DNA from: Allobosea sp. Tri-44
GTDB lineage: Bacteria; Pseudomonadota; Alphaproteobacteria; Rhizobiales; Beijerinckiaceae
NCBI RefSeq assembly: GCF_004123845.1
Contig: NZ_NBDP01000007.1
Span: 536,138-600,137 of the forward strand
Reading direction: 5' to 3'
DNA length: 64,000 nucleotides
Every line of letters begins with the position of its first letter. Position 1 is the first letter of the stretch. The translations under genes were made by a program, and so were the position numbers. Shown one piece after another: positions 34,337 through 42,432 of the stretch. Below the pieces are notes generated by a model, which made no database searches, was not told where the DNA came from, and saw nothing but the letters and a program-made list of their open reading frames with translations.

Positions 34337-35068
34337 TCAATGCTTGCCAGCACCGACGAAATTGCGAAGCTCAGGCGTCCCCGGTTCGGCGAAGAGCTGC
34401 GCCGACGGGCCGCTTTCCCAGATCCTGCCCTGATGCATGAATACCGTGGTGTTGGCTACGTTGCGGGCAAAGTTCATCTCGTGGGTGACGAGCAGCATCG
34501 TCATGCCGTCCCGCGCGAGCTTCTCCATCACCAGCAGCACCTCGCCGGTCAGCTCGGGATCGAGCGCGGAGGTGACCTCGTCGAAGAGCATCACCTTCGG
34601 CTTCATCGCCAGCGAGCGGGCGATCGCGACACGTTGCTGCTGGCCGCCGGAGAGATTGTCCGGATAGCTGTCGAACTTGTCGGAAAGCCCGACCTGGGCG
34701 AGCACGTCCTTCGCCAGCGCCAGCGCTTCCGCCTGCGGCACGTTCTTGGTGATGCGCGGCGAGAGCATGATGTTCTGCCCGACCGTCAGGTGCGGGAAGA
34801 GATTGTAGCTCTGGAAGACGATGCCGACGTCCTTGCGCAGCTCGCGCAGCCGCTTCTGGTCCTGGTCGACCGCATGGCCGGCGACTTCGATGCGCCCCGA
34901 CTGGAAGGCCTCCAGCCCGTTGACGCAGCGCAGCAAGGTCGACTTGCCGGAGCCCGAGCGGCCGATGAGCGCGACGACCTGGCCGGGCTCGACGTCGAGC
35001 GACACGCCTTTCAGGACCTCCAGCGAACCGTAGCTCTTGTGGACGTCTTCAATGAGGACGGCTGGCAT
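34337..35068 (-). CDS. Polar amino-acid-type ABC transporter ATP-binding protein
   Basis: A 243-residue cytosolic ATPase with Walker A GRSGSGKST, signature LSGGQQQRVAIARS and Walker B VMLFDEVTSALDPE, followed by the H-loop LLVTHEM. The sequence is of the GlnQ/HisP type. It overlaps the upstream permease by 20 bp and is the last gene of the leftward operon, convergent with the caspase-FGE gene 42 bp away. The cargo may be the sugar acid handled by the enzymes upstream rather than an amino acid; this is inferred from context. Confidence 0.93.
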   Translation of the reverse strand: MPAVLIEDVHKSYGSLEVLKGVSLDVEPGQVVALIGRSGSGKSTLLRCVNGLEAFQSGRIEVAGHAVDQDQKRLRELRKDVGIVFQSYNLFPHLTVGQNIMLSPRITKNVPQAEALALAKDVLAQVGLSDKFDSYPDNLSGGQQQRVAIARSLAMKPKVMLFDEVTSALDPELTGEVLLVMEKLARDGMTMLLVTHEMNFARNVANTTVFMHQGRIWESGPSAQLFAEPGTPELRNFVGAGKH

Positions 35069-35702
35069 TCATCACCTTTTCGAGATGGCGGCTGAGCCGG
35101 GACAGCGGGAAGCAGATGGCGAAGTAGATCGCCGCCACCAGCGTGAAGATCTGGAAGGGCTGAAAGGTCGCGTTGTTGACGAGCTGCCCGGCCCGCGACA
35201 GTTCGACGAAGCCGACCACCGAGACGATCGAGGTGTTCTTCACGAGCTGCACCAGGAAGCCGACGGTCGGCGGCAGCGAGATGCGGATCGCCTGGGGCAG
35301 GATCACGTAGCGATAGGTCTGCGCTGGCGAATGGGCCAGCGAGGCCGAAGCCTCCCATTGCTGGAACGGCACGGATTCGATCGAGCCGCGCCAGATCTCA
35401 GCGAGATAGGCCGAGACATAGATCGCGAGCGAGGCCGAGGCGGCGAAGAAGGGCGGCAGCTCGATGCCGAACAGCGACAGCCCGTAATAGCTCATGAACA
35501 GCACCATGAGCACCGGGATCGACTGGATCACCAGGATGTAGCCGGCTGCGAAACGGCGCAGCAGCTTGATCCGCGACAGGCGCAGGATGGCGAGTACGCC
35601 GCCCATGAGGCCGCCGATCAGGAAGGCGATTGCGGTCAGCAGCAGCGTCCAGCCTGCGGCGCGGAAGATGAAGAAGGCCTCAGGCCAACCGAAGGTCACC
35701 AT
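35049..35702 (-). CDS. Polar amino-acid-type ABC transporter permease
   Basis: A 217-residue inner-membrane protein starting MVTFGWPEAFF. It has about five membrane helices and the coupling-helix region EASASLAHSPAQTYRYVILP, followed by QAIRISLPP. Its ATG shares one base with the stop of the preceding permease (TGATG). The same frame stays open far upstream to 36572, but only the part from 35702 codes in it. It pairs with the 35702-36403 product to form the heterodimeric channel. Confidence 0.92.
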   Translation of the reverse strand: MVTFGWPEAFFIFRAAGWTLLLTAIAFLIGGLMGGVLAILRLSRIKLLRRFAAGYILVIQSIPVLMVLFMSYYGLSLFGIELPPFFAASASLAIYVSAYLAEIWRGSIESVPFQQWEASASLAHSPAQTYRYVILPQAIRISLPPTVGFLVQLVKNTSIVSVVGFVELSRAGQLVNNATFQPFQIFTLVAAIYFAICFPLSRLSRHLEKVMNASRPH

Positions 35703-36403
35703 CACGCAGCCTCCGCCTTGGCGTCGAGCCGGTCGAGACTGGAGAGGCGCGGAAAGATCCGCCGGCCGAGCCAGAGGAGCGAGACCTTCAGGCTGAGCGC
35801 CAGTGCCAGATAGATCAGCGTGACGACGATATAGGTCTCGAAGCTGCGGAAGGTGTTCTGCTCGATGATCGCCGCCGTGCCGGAGAGCTCCGGCACCGAG
35901 ATGAAGGAGCAGATCGAGGACGCCAGCAGCATCAGCACGAACTGGCTCGACAGCGCCGGCCAGACCCGCGCCAGAGCCGGCATCAGCACGACATACTGAA
36001 AGACCTGGCGTTTCGTCATGGCGAGCGACAGGCCGGCCTCGATCTGCGAGCGGTGAATCGAGTCGACGCCGGCGCGAATGATCTCGGTCGCGTAGGCACC
36101 GAGGTTCAGCGTCATGGCGAGCAGCGCAGCTTCGGTACCCGACATGCGGATGCCGATCAGCGGCAGCCCGAAGAACATCATGAAGAGCTGCACCAGGAAG
36201 GGCGTGTTGCGCATCAGCTCGACATAGGCGTCGACAAGCATGCCGACCCAGCGGCCGAACAGGCTCTTGACGGCGACGAGCAGCACGGCGAGCGCGAGGC
36301 CCAGCACGATCGCGCCGAAGGACAGCCCGATCGTCAGGAGCACGCCGTTGAGGATGCGGCCGGCTTCGGCGAAGACCGCTTCGAACTGGAACTGATACCG
36401 CAT
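35702..36403 (-). CDS. Polar amino-acid-type ABC transporter permease
   Basis: A 233-residue inner-membrane permease of the HisM/GlnP type. YVELMRNTPFLVQLFMMFFG is the conserved N-terminal helix signature and EAGLSLAMTKRQVFQYVVLM the ATPase-coupling loop. The C-terminal tail is short and charged. It follows the solute-binding-protein gene after a 66-bp gap that holds a strong stem-loop, and runs directly into the second permease gene. Confidence 0.93.
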   Translation of the reverse strand: MRYQFQFEAVFAEAGRILNGVLLTIGLSFGAIVLGLALAVLLVAVKSLFGRWVGMLVDAYVELMRNTPFLVQLFMMFFGLPLIGIRMSGTEAALLAMTLNLGAYATEIIRAGVDSIHRSQIEAGLSLAMTKRQVFQYVVLMPALARVWPALSSQFVLMLLASSICSFISVPELSGTAAIIEQNTFRSFETYIVVTLIYLALALSLKVSLLWLGRRIFPRLSSLDRLDAKAEAA

Positions 36404-36429
36404 GATCCCTCCCCTGCGTGGCGCGCAAA

Positions 36430-36454
36430 GCCGGCGGAGGAATGCTCCGCCGGC
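36430..36454 (-). other. Intercistronic stem-loop after the solute-binding-protein gene
   Basis: A perfect 10-bp stem (GCCGGCGGAG with CTCCGCCGGC) and a five-base loop, in the gap between the binding-protein stop and the permease start. There is no T-run. It would stabilise the upstream message or slow the polymerase, so that more binding protein than permease is made. Confidence 0.7.
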
Positions 36455-36469
36455 AGCTCAGGGGACTGG

Positions 36470-37273
36470 TCAGAAGGTCGGCAGCGGCGGCAATGGCGAG
36501 CCGACCCACTTCTCGGAAATGGCGTTCAGCTCGCCGTTCTGCTTGATGTAGTAGATCGTATTGTTCAGCCACTGCCTCAGCTCGTAGGCATCCTTGCGGA
36601 CGGTCATCGAGTTCGGTTGCATCCCGAAGACAAACTTCAGCTCCGTCTCGGTCTCGCCGCGCGCCTTGATCGCGGCGTTGGCCTGCGCATCGGGACCGGC
36701 GATGGCTTCGACCTGGCCGGAGAACAGCGCCTGCATGGTGGTGGCGTCGTCCTCGAAGCGTAGGATGGTGAGGTTGAGCTCCTTCTCGCGATTGGTGAAC
36801 TCGCGCTCGACGCTGGAGCCGCGGTTGACGCCGACCTTGCGGCCCTTGAGATCCGCCCAGTCTTTGATCGGCGTGCCCTTCTTGGCGTAGATGCCGGTCT
36901 GGAAGGCGCTATAGGGGATGGTGAACATCACGGCCTTGGCACGCTCGGGCGTCGGCGCCAGCGTCGCGATCAGGAAATCGACCTTGCCAGCCTCGAGCGC
37001 GGGAATGCGCGAAGGCGGGGTGAGCGGCACGATCTCGACCGGCACGGCCAGATACTTTCCGACGAGCGCCGTGACGTCGGCATCGTAGCCGATGGCGTTG
37101 CCCTGGGCGTCGACGGAGCCATAGGGCGGGGCGCCGATGAGGACGCCGATCTTGACCTTGCCGCGCTTGACGATCTCCGTGACCGTCTGAGACGAGGCCT
37201 GGCTCGCCGCCAGCATGCCTGCGCCGAGTGCCAGCAGCGTGCCGGCGATCCTGAGATGCCTGAAGAGTTTCAT
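36470..37273 (-). CDS. ABC transporter periplasmic solute-binding protein (family 3)
   Basis: A 267-residue secreted receptor. The signal peptide ends near SQASSQ; the mature part begins TVTEIVKRGKVKIGVLIGAP. IPALEAGKVDFLIATLAPTP and RAKAVMFTIPY are hallmarks of the family 3 amino-acid/opine-type receptors, and LKGRKVGVNRGSSVEREF is the second-lobe motif. The ligand is unknown. It is encoded between the 2-hydroxyacid dehydrogenase and the permeases, so it most likely delivers the substrate of the enzymes from the same operon. Confidence 0.92.
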   Translation of the reverse strand: MKLFRHLRIAGTLLALGAGMLAASQASSQTVTEIVKRGKVKIGVLIGAPPYGSVDAQGNAIGYDADVTALVGKYLAVPVEIVPLTPPSRIPALEAGKVDFLIATLAPTPERAKAVMFTIPYSAFQTGIYAKKGTPIKDWADLKGRKVGVNRGSSVEREFTNREKELNLTILRFEDDATTMQALFSGQVEAIAGPDAQANAAIKARGETETELKFVFGMQPNSMTVRKDAYELRQWLNNTIYYIKQNGELNAISEKWVGSPLPPLPTF

Positions 37274-37348
37274 TGGACGTTTCCCTGGTTGGCGGCTTCA
37301 TCCGCCTTCGTTGTTTCCGGCTTCGTGCGGCCGGCTGCTGGAGAGGGT

Positions 37349-38329
37349 TCAGGCCTGTGCGGCCCTGACGAGATTGACGAGCGGCTCGCCTGCGATGCTG
37401 CGGCGGATATTGTCGGCGATGGTCTGCTGGCGGCGCCGGATCGTGCCGCCGGTCCAGCCGGACATGTGCGGCGTCATCACGATGTTCGGCAGTTCGTGGA
37501 ACGGCAGCGTCGCCGGCAGGGGATTGGCGTCGGCCGGCCCCGGATAGCGATACCAGGTGTCGATGACCGCGCCGCCGATCCGGTTCTCTTTCAGGGCCGC
37601 ATAGAGTGCGGCTTCGTCGATGATTGGCCCGCGGCCGACATTGAAGATGACGGCGTCCGGACGCATCGCCGTGAAGGCGGCTTCTGCGACCAGGCTCTTC
37701 GTGTCCGGCGTCAGCGGCACGGAAACCACGATCGCATCGCAACCGCCCCAGAAGTCCGCCAGCCGGTCGAGGGTGAAGCTGGCATCGACCAGCTCGGACG
37801 TTTCGACCGGGCTCCGATTGGCGACATGCACCCCCATCTCGAAGGCCTTGGCCCGCCGGGCGATCGCCTTGCCGATATGGCCGAAGCCGAGCAGGCCGAT
37901 CGTCTTGCCGGCGATCTCGCCATGGACGCGGTCCGGCGCGCCGGCCCAATAGGCCCAGTCGCCCTGGCGCAGGCGCCGGTCGGCATCGGCCAGCGGAACA
38001 TGGCGGGCCAGCAGCGCGCTCATCACGTATTCAGCGATCGCCTGCTCGTGGCCGAAGCAGTTGCAGATACTCGCGCCGGCCGGCAGCGCTTTCAGATCGA
38101 CCGCGTCATAGCCTGCGCCGGGGACATGGAAGAGCTTGAGGCCTTGCGGCCTGGGGAGCGTGCTGTCGAACTTGACGCCGACGATGACGTCCGCCTCGGC
38201 ATAGGCGCGCCGGTCGGCCTCGTCGCCCAGGGCATCCGGCAATATCCGGATGTCGGCCTCGCCGCCGACGAGTTCCCTGAAATCGTGGCTGAAGGACGCC
38301 GCGTTCTCGCCGTGGAAGATGATACGCAT
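37349..38329 (-). CDS. D-isomer-specific 2-hydroxyacid dehydrogenase
   Basis: A 326-residue NAD(P)-dependent enzyme that interconverts 2-hydroxy and 2-oxo acids. The Rossmann motif is GLLGFGHIGKAIARR near residue 150. The active-site Arg lies in FNVGRGPIIDE, and the acid-base His in MTPHMSGWTGG. The usual Glu between them is less plain (AVIDTWYRYP in place of the common DVF/DVY pattern). It sits between the binding-protein gene and the enolase-superfamily gene, suggesting reduction of the 2-keto acid that such a dehydratase would make. Confidence 0.9.
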   Translation of the reverse strand: MRIIFHGENAASFSHDFRELVGGEADIRILPDALGDEADRRAYAEADVIVGVKFDSTLPRPQGLKLFHVPGAGYDAVDLKALPAGASICNCFGHEQAIAEYVMSALLARHVPLADADRRLRQGDWAYWAGAPDRVHGEIAGKTIGLLGFGHIGKAIARRAKAFEMGVHVANRSPVETSELVDASFTLDRLADFWGGCDAIVVSVPLTPDTKSLVAEAAFTAMRPDAVIFNVGRGPIIDEAALYAALKENRIGGAVIDTWYRYPGPADANPLPATLPFHELPNIVMTPHMSGWTGGTIRRRQQTIADNIRRSIAGEPLVNLVRAAQA

Positions 38330-38392
38330 GAACTCGTCCGATGTCGCAGGTAAGAGGCCGGACAGGGTCGGCGCCCCGGCCGAGATGAAAGC

Positions 38393-39592
38393 TCAGAGGG
38401 TCGAGCGGCGGACGGTCAGGTCGGAGCGCTCGAAGACGGCGGGCAGCAATTCGACGCCGAGCCCCGGGCCTTCCATCGGCAGCACATAGCCGTCCTCGAA
38501 CACCGGCATCTCGGTGACGAGCTCCTTGTACCAGCCGGTATAGAAGGCCCGGACGGATTCCTGGATCAGCGTGTTGGGCTGGCTGAACGAGGCGTGGATC
38601 GCCGCGATGAAGCCGACGGGCCCGATGCAGTCATGCGGCGCGAAGGGCCTGTGATAGGTCTCGGCCATCGCCGCGATCTTGCGGCCCTCAGTCAGGCCGC
38701 CGGTCCAGCACAGATCAGCCATGACAATGTGCATGGCATCCCGGTCGAGCATGTCCTTGTAGGGGAAACGCGAGCCCAGCGTCTCGCTGGCGCAGACCGA
38801 GACGGTGGTCGAGCGCGCATATTCGGCAAGCGCCTGCGGCGAGTTCATCCGGATCGGATCCTCGTACCAGGTCGGGCTGTAAGGCTCGAGCGCGCGGGCG
38901 ATCTTGATCGCGGTCGGCAGGTTCCAGAGCGAGTGGAACTCGACCATGATCTCCATCTTGTCGCCGACGGCCTTGCGGATCTTCTCGAAAGGCTCGATCG
39001 CCTTCTTCATCTGCGCCGGCGTGATGTGGACTCCCTGGTTCTCGATGGCGGGCGGATCGAACGGCCAGATCTTCATCGCCGTGATGCCGCTTTCGAGCAG
39101 GCTTTCGGCCACGGCATCGGCGCGGTTCATGAAGCCGTCGAGGTCTTCATAAGGGCCTGCGGATTCGCCGAGATTCCAGGTCGAGACCGGCTTGATGTTG
39201 TGCGAGCGCACATATTTGTAGCCGGCGCAGGTATTATAGATGCGCTGCTTGTCGCGGCAGAGGCCGCCCAGCATCTGGTGCACCGGCTGGCCGCAGACCT
39301 TGCCGAAGATATCCCAGAGCGCGATGTCGACGGCCGATGTGGCGCGCGACTCGACGCCGGTCGAGGCCTGCGCCATCGGCAGGTTCGACATCTCGCGATG
39401 CAGCGCCTCGATATGCAGCGGATTCTTGCCGAGCAGGCGCATCGACAGGGTGTCGTGGAGGTGAGATTCGACCGCCCCGGCGCCGTAGAAGGTCTCGCCC
39501 AGGCCGATGATGCCGGCATCGGTGTGGACGCGCACCCACAGGACGTTGGCGAACTCCTCGGTCCGCATCGTCTCGATGGCGGTGATCTTCAT
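38393..39592 (-). CDS. Mandelate racemase/muconate lactonizing enzyme family protein (enolase superfamily)
   Basis: A 399-residue TIM-barrel enzyme. The capping domain starts MKITAIETMR and includes a flexible loop near residue 20. Metal ligands are Glu in VEFHSLWNLP, Glu in WYEDPIRM and Glu in CASETLGS. A catalytic His is likely in APHDCIGPVG, and a Lys lies in AMKIWPFD. This pattern suits the sugar-acid dehydratases of the superfamily, which turn an aldonate or aldarate into a 2-keto-3-deoxy acid; mandelate racemase proper has a KxK motif that I do not see. The neighbouring dehydrogenases and two transporters support sugar-acid catabolism. Confidence 0.9.
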   Translation of the reverse strand: MKITAIETMRTEEFANVLWVRVHTDAGIIGLGETFYGAGAVESHLHDTLSMRLLGKNPLHIEALHREMSNLPMAQASTGVESRATSAVDIALWDIFGKVCGQPVHQMLGGLCRDKQRIYNTCAGYKYVRSHNIKPVSTWNLGESAGPYEDLDGFMNRADAVAESLLESGITAMKIWPFDPPAIENQGVHITPAQMKKAIEPFEKIRKAVGDKMEIMVEFHSLWNLPTAIKIARALEPYSPTWYEDPIRMNSPQALAEYARSTTVSVCASETLGSRFPYKDMLDRDAMHIVMADLCWTGGLTEGRKIAAMAETYHRPFAPHDCIGPVGFIAAIHASFSQPNTLIQESVRAFYTGWYKELVTEMPVFEDGYVLPMEGPGLGVELLPAVFERSDLTVRRSTL

Positions 39593-39672
39593 GGCGCTTT
39601 TCCCTGAATTCTATTCTTGCAGGCGGCCGCGCGATCGGCGCGTCGGCCCTCGTGATCGGACAGCCGGGCGGT

Positions 39673-40443
39673 CTACAGCACCGAGATCATGCCGCCATCG
39701 ACATAGATGATCTGGCCGCTGACATAGTCGGAGGCGGACGAGGCGAGGTAGACGCAGGTGCCGACGAGCTCGTCCGGCCGGCCCCAGCGCCGGGCCGGCG
39801 TGCGGCCCTTCACCCAGGCATCGAAGGTCGGATTGTCGATCAGCGCCTGGTTCATGTCGGTCAGCATGTAGCCGGGGCCGATCGCGTTGGCCTGGATGCC
39901 GAGTTCGCCCCATTCGGCCGCCATTGCCTTGGTCAGCATCTTGATGCCGCCCTTCGCCACCGTGTAGGGCGCGACCGTGGCACGGGCGAGTTCGCTGGTC
40001 AGCGAGCCGATATTGATGACCTTGCCGCGGCCGCGCCTGGCCATCCGGCGCGCCGCCTCGCGGCCAATGACGAAGGCGCTGGTCAGGTTGGTGTCGATCA
40101 CGCGGCGCCAGTCGGCCGTATCGAGCTCCAGCATCGGCTTGCGGAACTGAATCCCGGCATTGTTGACGAGGATGTCGACCGCGACGCCTTCCGCATCTAG
40201 CGCCTCGAACGCGGCAACGACCGCGGCCTCGTCGGTCACGTCGAAGCGCAGGCCGCGCGCAGCATGGCCGGCGGCCGTCAGGGCGGTGACGGCCTCGTCG
40301 AGCCGGCCCTGGTCGGCGCCGTTGAGGATGATCGCGGCGCCCGCAGCGGCAAGCCCCTCGGCCATGGCACGGCCGAGCCCGCGCGACGAGCCGGTCACGA
40401 GCGCGGTGCGCCCGGAAAGATCGAACAGGTTGGTCACGTTCAC
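39673..40443 (-). CDS. SDR family oxidoreductase, gluconate 5-dehydrogenase-like
   Basis: A 256-residue SDR. TGSSRGLGRAMAEGLAAAGA binds the cofactor, NNAGIQFRKPMLE and INIGSLTSELAR precede the catalytic YTVAKGG, and the C-terminus SGQIIYVDGGMISVL is typical. Gluconate 5-dehydrogenases and 2-deoxy-gluconate 3-dehydrogenases share these loops, so a sugar acid is a likely substrate. The start is GTG at 40443; it overlaps the regulator's stop by four bases (GTGA), so the enzyme and its regulator are co-expressed. Confidence 0.92.
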   Translation of the reverse strand: MNVTNLFDLSGRTALVTGSSRGLGRAMAEGLAAAGAAIILNGADQGRLDEAVTALTAAGHAARGLRFDVTDEAAVVAAFEALDAEGVAVDILVNNAGIQFRKPMLELDTADWRRVIDTNLTSAFVIGREAARRMARRGRGKVINIGSLTSELARATVAPYTVAKGGIKMLTKAMAAEWGELGIQANAIGPGYMLTDMNQALIDNPTFDAWVKGRTPARRWGRPDELVGTCVYLASSASDYVSGQIIYVDGGMISVL

Positions 40444-41198
40444 CGTTCCTGGGCAGCTATCGTCTGAAGCGCGGGATGGACCGGCGGCGGGCCGCCTGTG
40501 GTGATCTGTGAGGCGTAGCGGCGATAGGATTCGCCGATGTGCTTGCGCATCGCTTCTCCGGCTCCGGCCGGATCGCGCGCCCGGATGCGGTCGAGAATCG
40601 CGGCGTGATCAGCACGGCGGATCGCGATGTTCGAGGCTTCGCCGCGATCCTTGTTGCGCATGCTCTGGATCGAGTTGAGCAGCGGGCTCGACACGAACTG
40701 CAGAACGGTCAGGAACAGGGGATTGTGTGCGGCGGCGGCGATGGCAAGGTGCAGCGCCAGATCGTGCTGAGCGCTCTCCTCGCCAATGTCGTCGGCCGCG
40801 TTCAGCGCCGCGTCGGCGGCTTCCATCCGCGCCAGGTCTTCGGGGGTATGGCGCAGGGAGGCGAGCTGCGCCGCCTCGACCTCCATGCCAAGACGAAATT
40901 CGAGGAACTGCAGGATCGACTGTTCGGACGCCTCGATCTCGGTGCGCCGGAGGCGCAGCGAATCCTGCTGGTTGACGAACAGGCCGAGGCCGCGCCGGCT
41001 TTCGACGATGCCATCTGCCCGCAGATAGGCGATGGCCTCGCGCACCACGGGGCGGCTGACGCCGAGCTGGCGCGCGAGCTCGGTCTCGGATGGCAGGCGC
41101 GCGCCCGGCTGCAGCGCGCCCGTCCTGATCGACTTCGCCAAAGCGGCGGCGGCGTCATTGGCGAGATTGGGCCTGGATCCGATCGATGACAGCTGCAT
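40440..41198 (-). CDS. FadR-subfamily GntR transcriptional regulator (FCD domain)
   Basis: A 252-residue regulator. The N-terminal GntR winged helix reads LQPGARLPSETELARQLGVS, RPVVREAIAYLR, then VESRRGLGLFV. The C-terminal all-helical FCD domain has EFRLGMEVEAAQLA, the metal-ligand-like HDLALHLAIAAAAHNP, and RADHAAILDRIRARD. Such proteins bind an organic acid and release DNA. A site matching the subfamily consensus TNGTNNNACNA lies 40 bp upstream, on top of both divergent promoters, so it should control its own operon and the TRAP operon. Confidence 0.93.
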   Translation of the reverse strand: MQLSSIGSRPNLANDAAAALAKSIRTGALQPGARLPSETELARQLGVSRPVVREAIAYLRADGIVESRRGLGLFVNQQDSLRLRRTEIEASEQSILQFLEFRLGMEVEAAQLASLRHTPEDLARMEAADAALNAADDIGEESAQHDLALHLAIAAAAHNPLFLTVLQFVSSPLLNSIQSMRNKDRGEASNIAIRRADHAAILDRIRARDPAGAGEAMRKHIGESYRRYASQITTGGPPPVHPALQTIAAQER

Positions 41199-41219
41199 GG
41201 CGTTTCCCGATGTTGCCTT

Positions 41220-41270
41220 ACATTGTCATGCTGTCAGTTGTTTGACAACCTGACATCTGCGGCGTTATGG
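41220..41270. promoter_or_regulatory. Divergent promoters with an overlapping FadR-type operator
   Basis: TTGTTTGACAA (41238-41248) fits TNGTNNNACNA and is framed by TGTCAG (41232-41237) and CTGACA (41250-41255). Rightward promoter: TTGACA (41242-41247), 17 bp, TTATGG (41265-41270). Leftward promoter: TTGTCA (plus 41243-41248), 17 bp, CAATGT (plus 41220-41225). One bound dimer would cover both -35 elements. Confidence 0.75.
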
Positions 41271-41326
41271 GAACTTATCGGCGCCGCCACCAGAGCGAAG
41301 TCAAGCGCGCCCCACGGGAGGTCTCC

Positions 41327-42343
41327 ATGCTCAACCAAACGCGCCGGACCGTGCTCGCCGGCCTTGCCGGGGCGGCCATCGCTGCGGCTCATGCCACGCC
41401 GGTCTCGGCTCAGGATGTGAAGACCGCCAAGCTCGGCCACTCCTTCGCCGATGCCCATCCGCGCGCCACAGCGATGAAGCGCTTCGCCGAGGAGGTCGCC
41501 AAGGCGACCAATGGCAGCGTCAAAGTCGAGGTCTTCGGCAATGCGGCACTCGGCTCCGAGGAGAAGATGCTGATCGCCACCCAGTCGGGCACGATCGATT
41601 TCTACATGGGCGCGCTCTCGCCGATCGCGGCACGCAAGAAAGAACTCCAGATTTTCGACTTCCCGTTCCTGTTCGCGACCGATACCGAGGCTGCGGCGGT
41701 GCTGGACGGGCCGGCTGGACGCCGCCTGCTCGACAACCTTGCCGATATGAATCTGCAGGGCCTGGCCTGGTCCGGCGGCGCCTTCCGCAACCTGTCGAAC
41801 AGCAAGCGGCCGATCGCTTCGCTCGCCGATATGAAGGGGCTGAAGGTCCGGGTCATGCAGAGCCCGATGGCGCTGGCAAGCTTCAACGCCATGGGCATGA
41901 ACGCCGTGCCGATGGCCTTCACCGAGGTCTATACGGCGCTGGAGACGAAGGCGCTCGATGGCTACGAGCACCCCTTCGTCGACATGTACGCCAACAAGAT
42001 GTTCGAGGTGCAAAAGCACCTGACCGTCACCAACCACGTCTACACGCCGGTGGCGCTGCTCGCCTCCAGGCGGTTCTGGACGTCCCTGACGCCCCAGCAG
42101 CAGGTGGCTGTTCAGGCCGCGGCCGAGAAGACGCGTGCCTTCCAGAGAGAGATCGAGCTGCGCGAGGCCGGCGAAGTCCTGACCGAGCTCAAGGCCAAGG
42201 GCATGCTGGCGGTGGAGATGCCGCCGGCCGAGCTCGACGCCATCCGCAAGGCGATCGAGCCGGTGATCGCGAAGAACTCCGAGGTGATCGGCGCTGCCTT
42301 CGTCAACGACTTCTACGCCGAGATCAAGAAGCAGCGGAAATGA
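41327..42343 (+). CDS. TRAP transporter solute-binding protein (DctP family), copy 1
   Basis: A 338-residue periplasmic receptor. The ATG at 41327 follows GGGAGG; an earlier ATG at 41267 is part of the -10 element and unlikely. The leader TRRTVLAGLAGAA resembles a Tat or Sec signal ending PVSAQ. Conserved features are LGHSFADAHPRATAMKRFAE, FDFPFLF, LKVRVMQSP (the Arg that binds the carboxylate) and NAVPMAFTEVYTALETKA, then DGYEHP. The ligand is an organic acid. It is followed by a closely related second copy, an unusual arrangement. Confidence 0.93.
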   Translation: MLNQTRRTVLAGLAGAAIAAAHATPVSAQDVKTAKLGHSFADAHPRATAMKRFAEEVAKATNGSVKVEVFGNAALGSEEKMLIATQSGTIDFYMGALSPIAARKKELQIFDFPFLFATDTEAAAVLDGPAGRRLLDNLADMNLQGLAWSGGAFRNLSNSKRPIASLADMKGLKVRVMQSPMALASFNAMGMNAVPMAFTEVYTALETKALDGYEHPFVDMYANKMFEVQKHLTVTNHVYTPVALLASRRFWTSLTPQQQVAVQAAAEKTRAFQREIELREAGEVLTELKAKGMLAVEMPPAELDAIRKAIEPVIAKNSEVIGAAFVNDFYAEIKKQRK

Positions 42344-42349
42344 GACACT

Positions 42350-42369
42350 GCCCGGCTTTGCGGCCGGGC
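42350..42369 (+). other. Intercistronic stem-loop after dctP copy 1
   Basis: GCCCGGC (42350-42356) pairs perfectly with GCCGGGC (42363-42369) around a six-base loop, starting 6 bp after the stop codon. No T-run follows. It probably protects the upstream message. Confidence 0.6.
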
Positions 42370-42432
42370 TGATCGAGACGACACGGGCGCATCCGCGCGC
42401 AAGCATTCAACGACAGGAACAGGGAGGCGGTC

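Noticed and set aside
35049..36572. A 507-residue permease fusion
   Set aside because: Only the part from 35702 has permease sequence; the upstream part is an off-frame reading of the neighbouring permease gene, and the second permease starts at a TGATG overlap.
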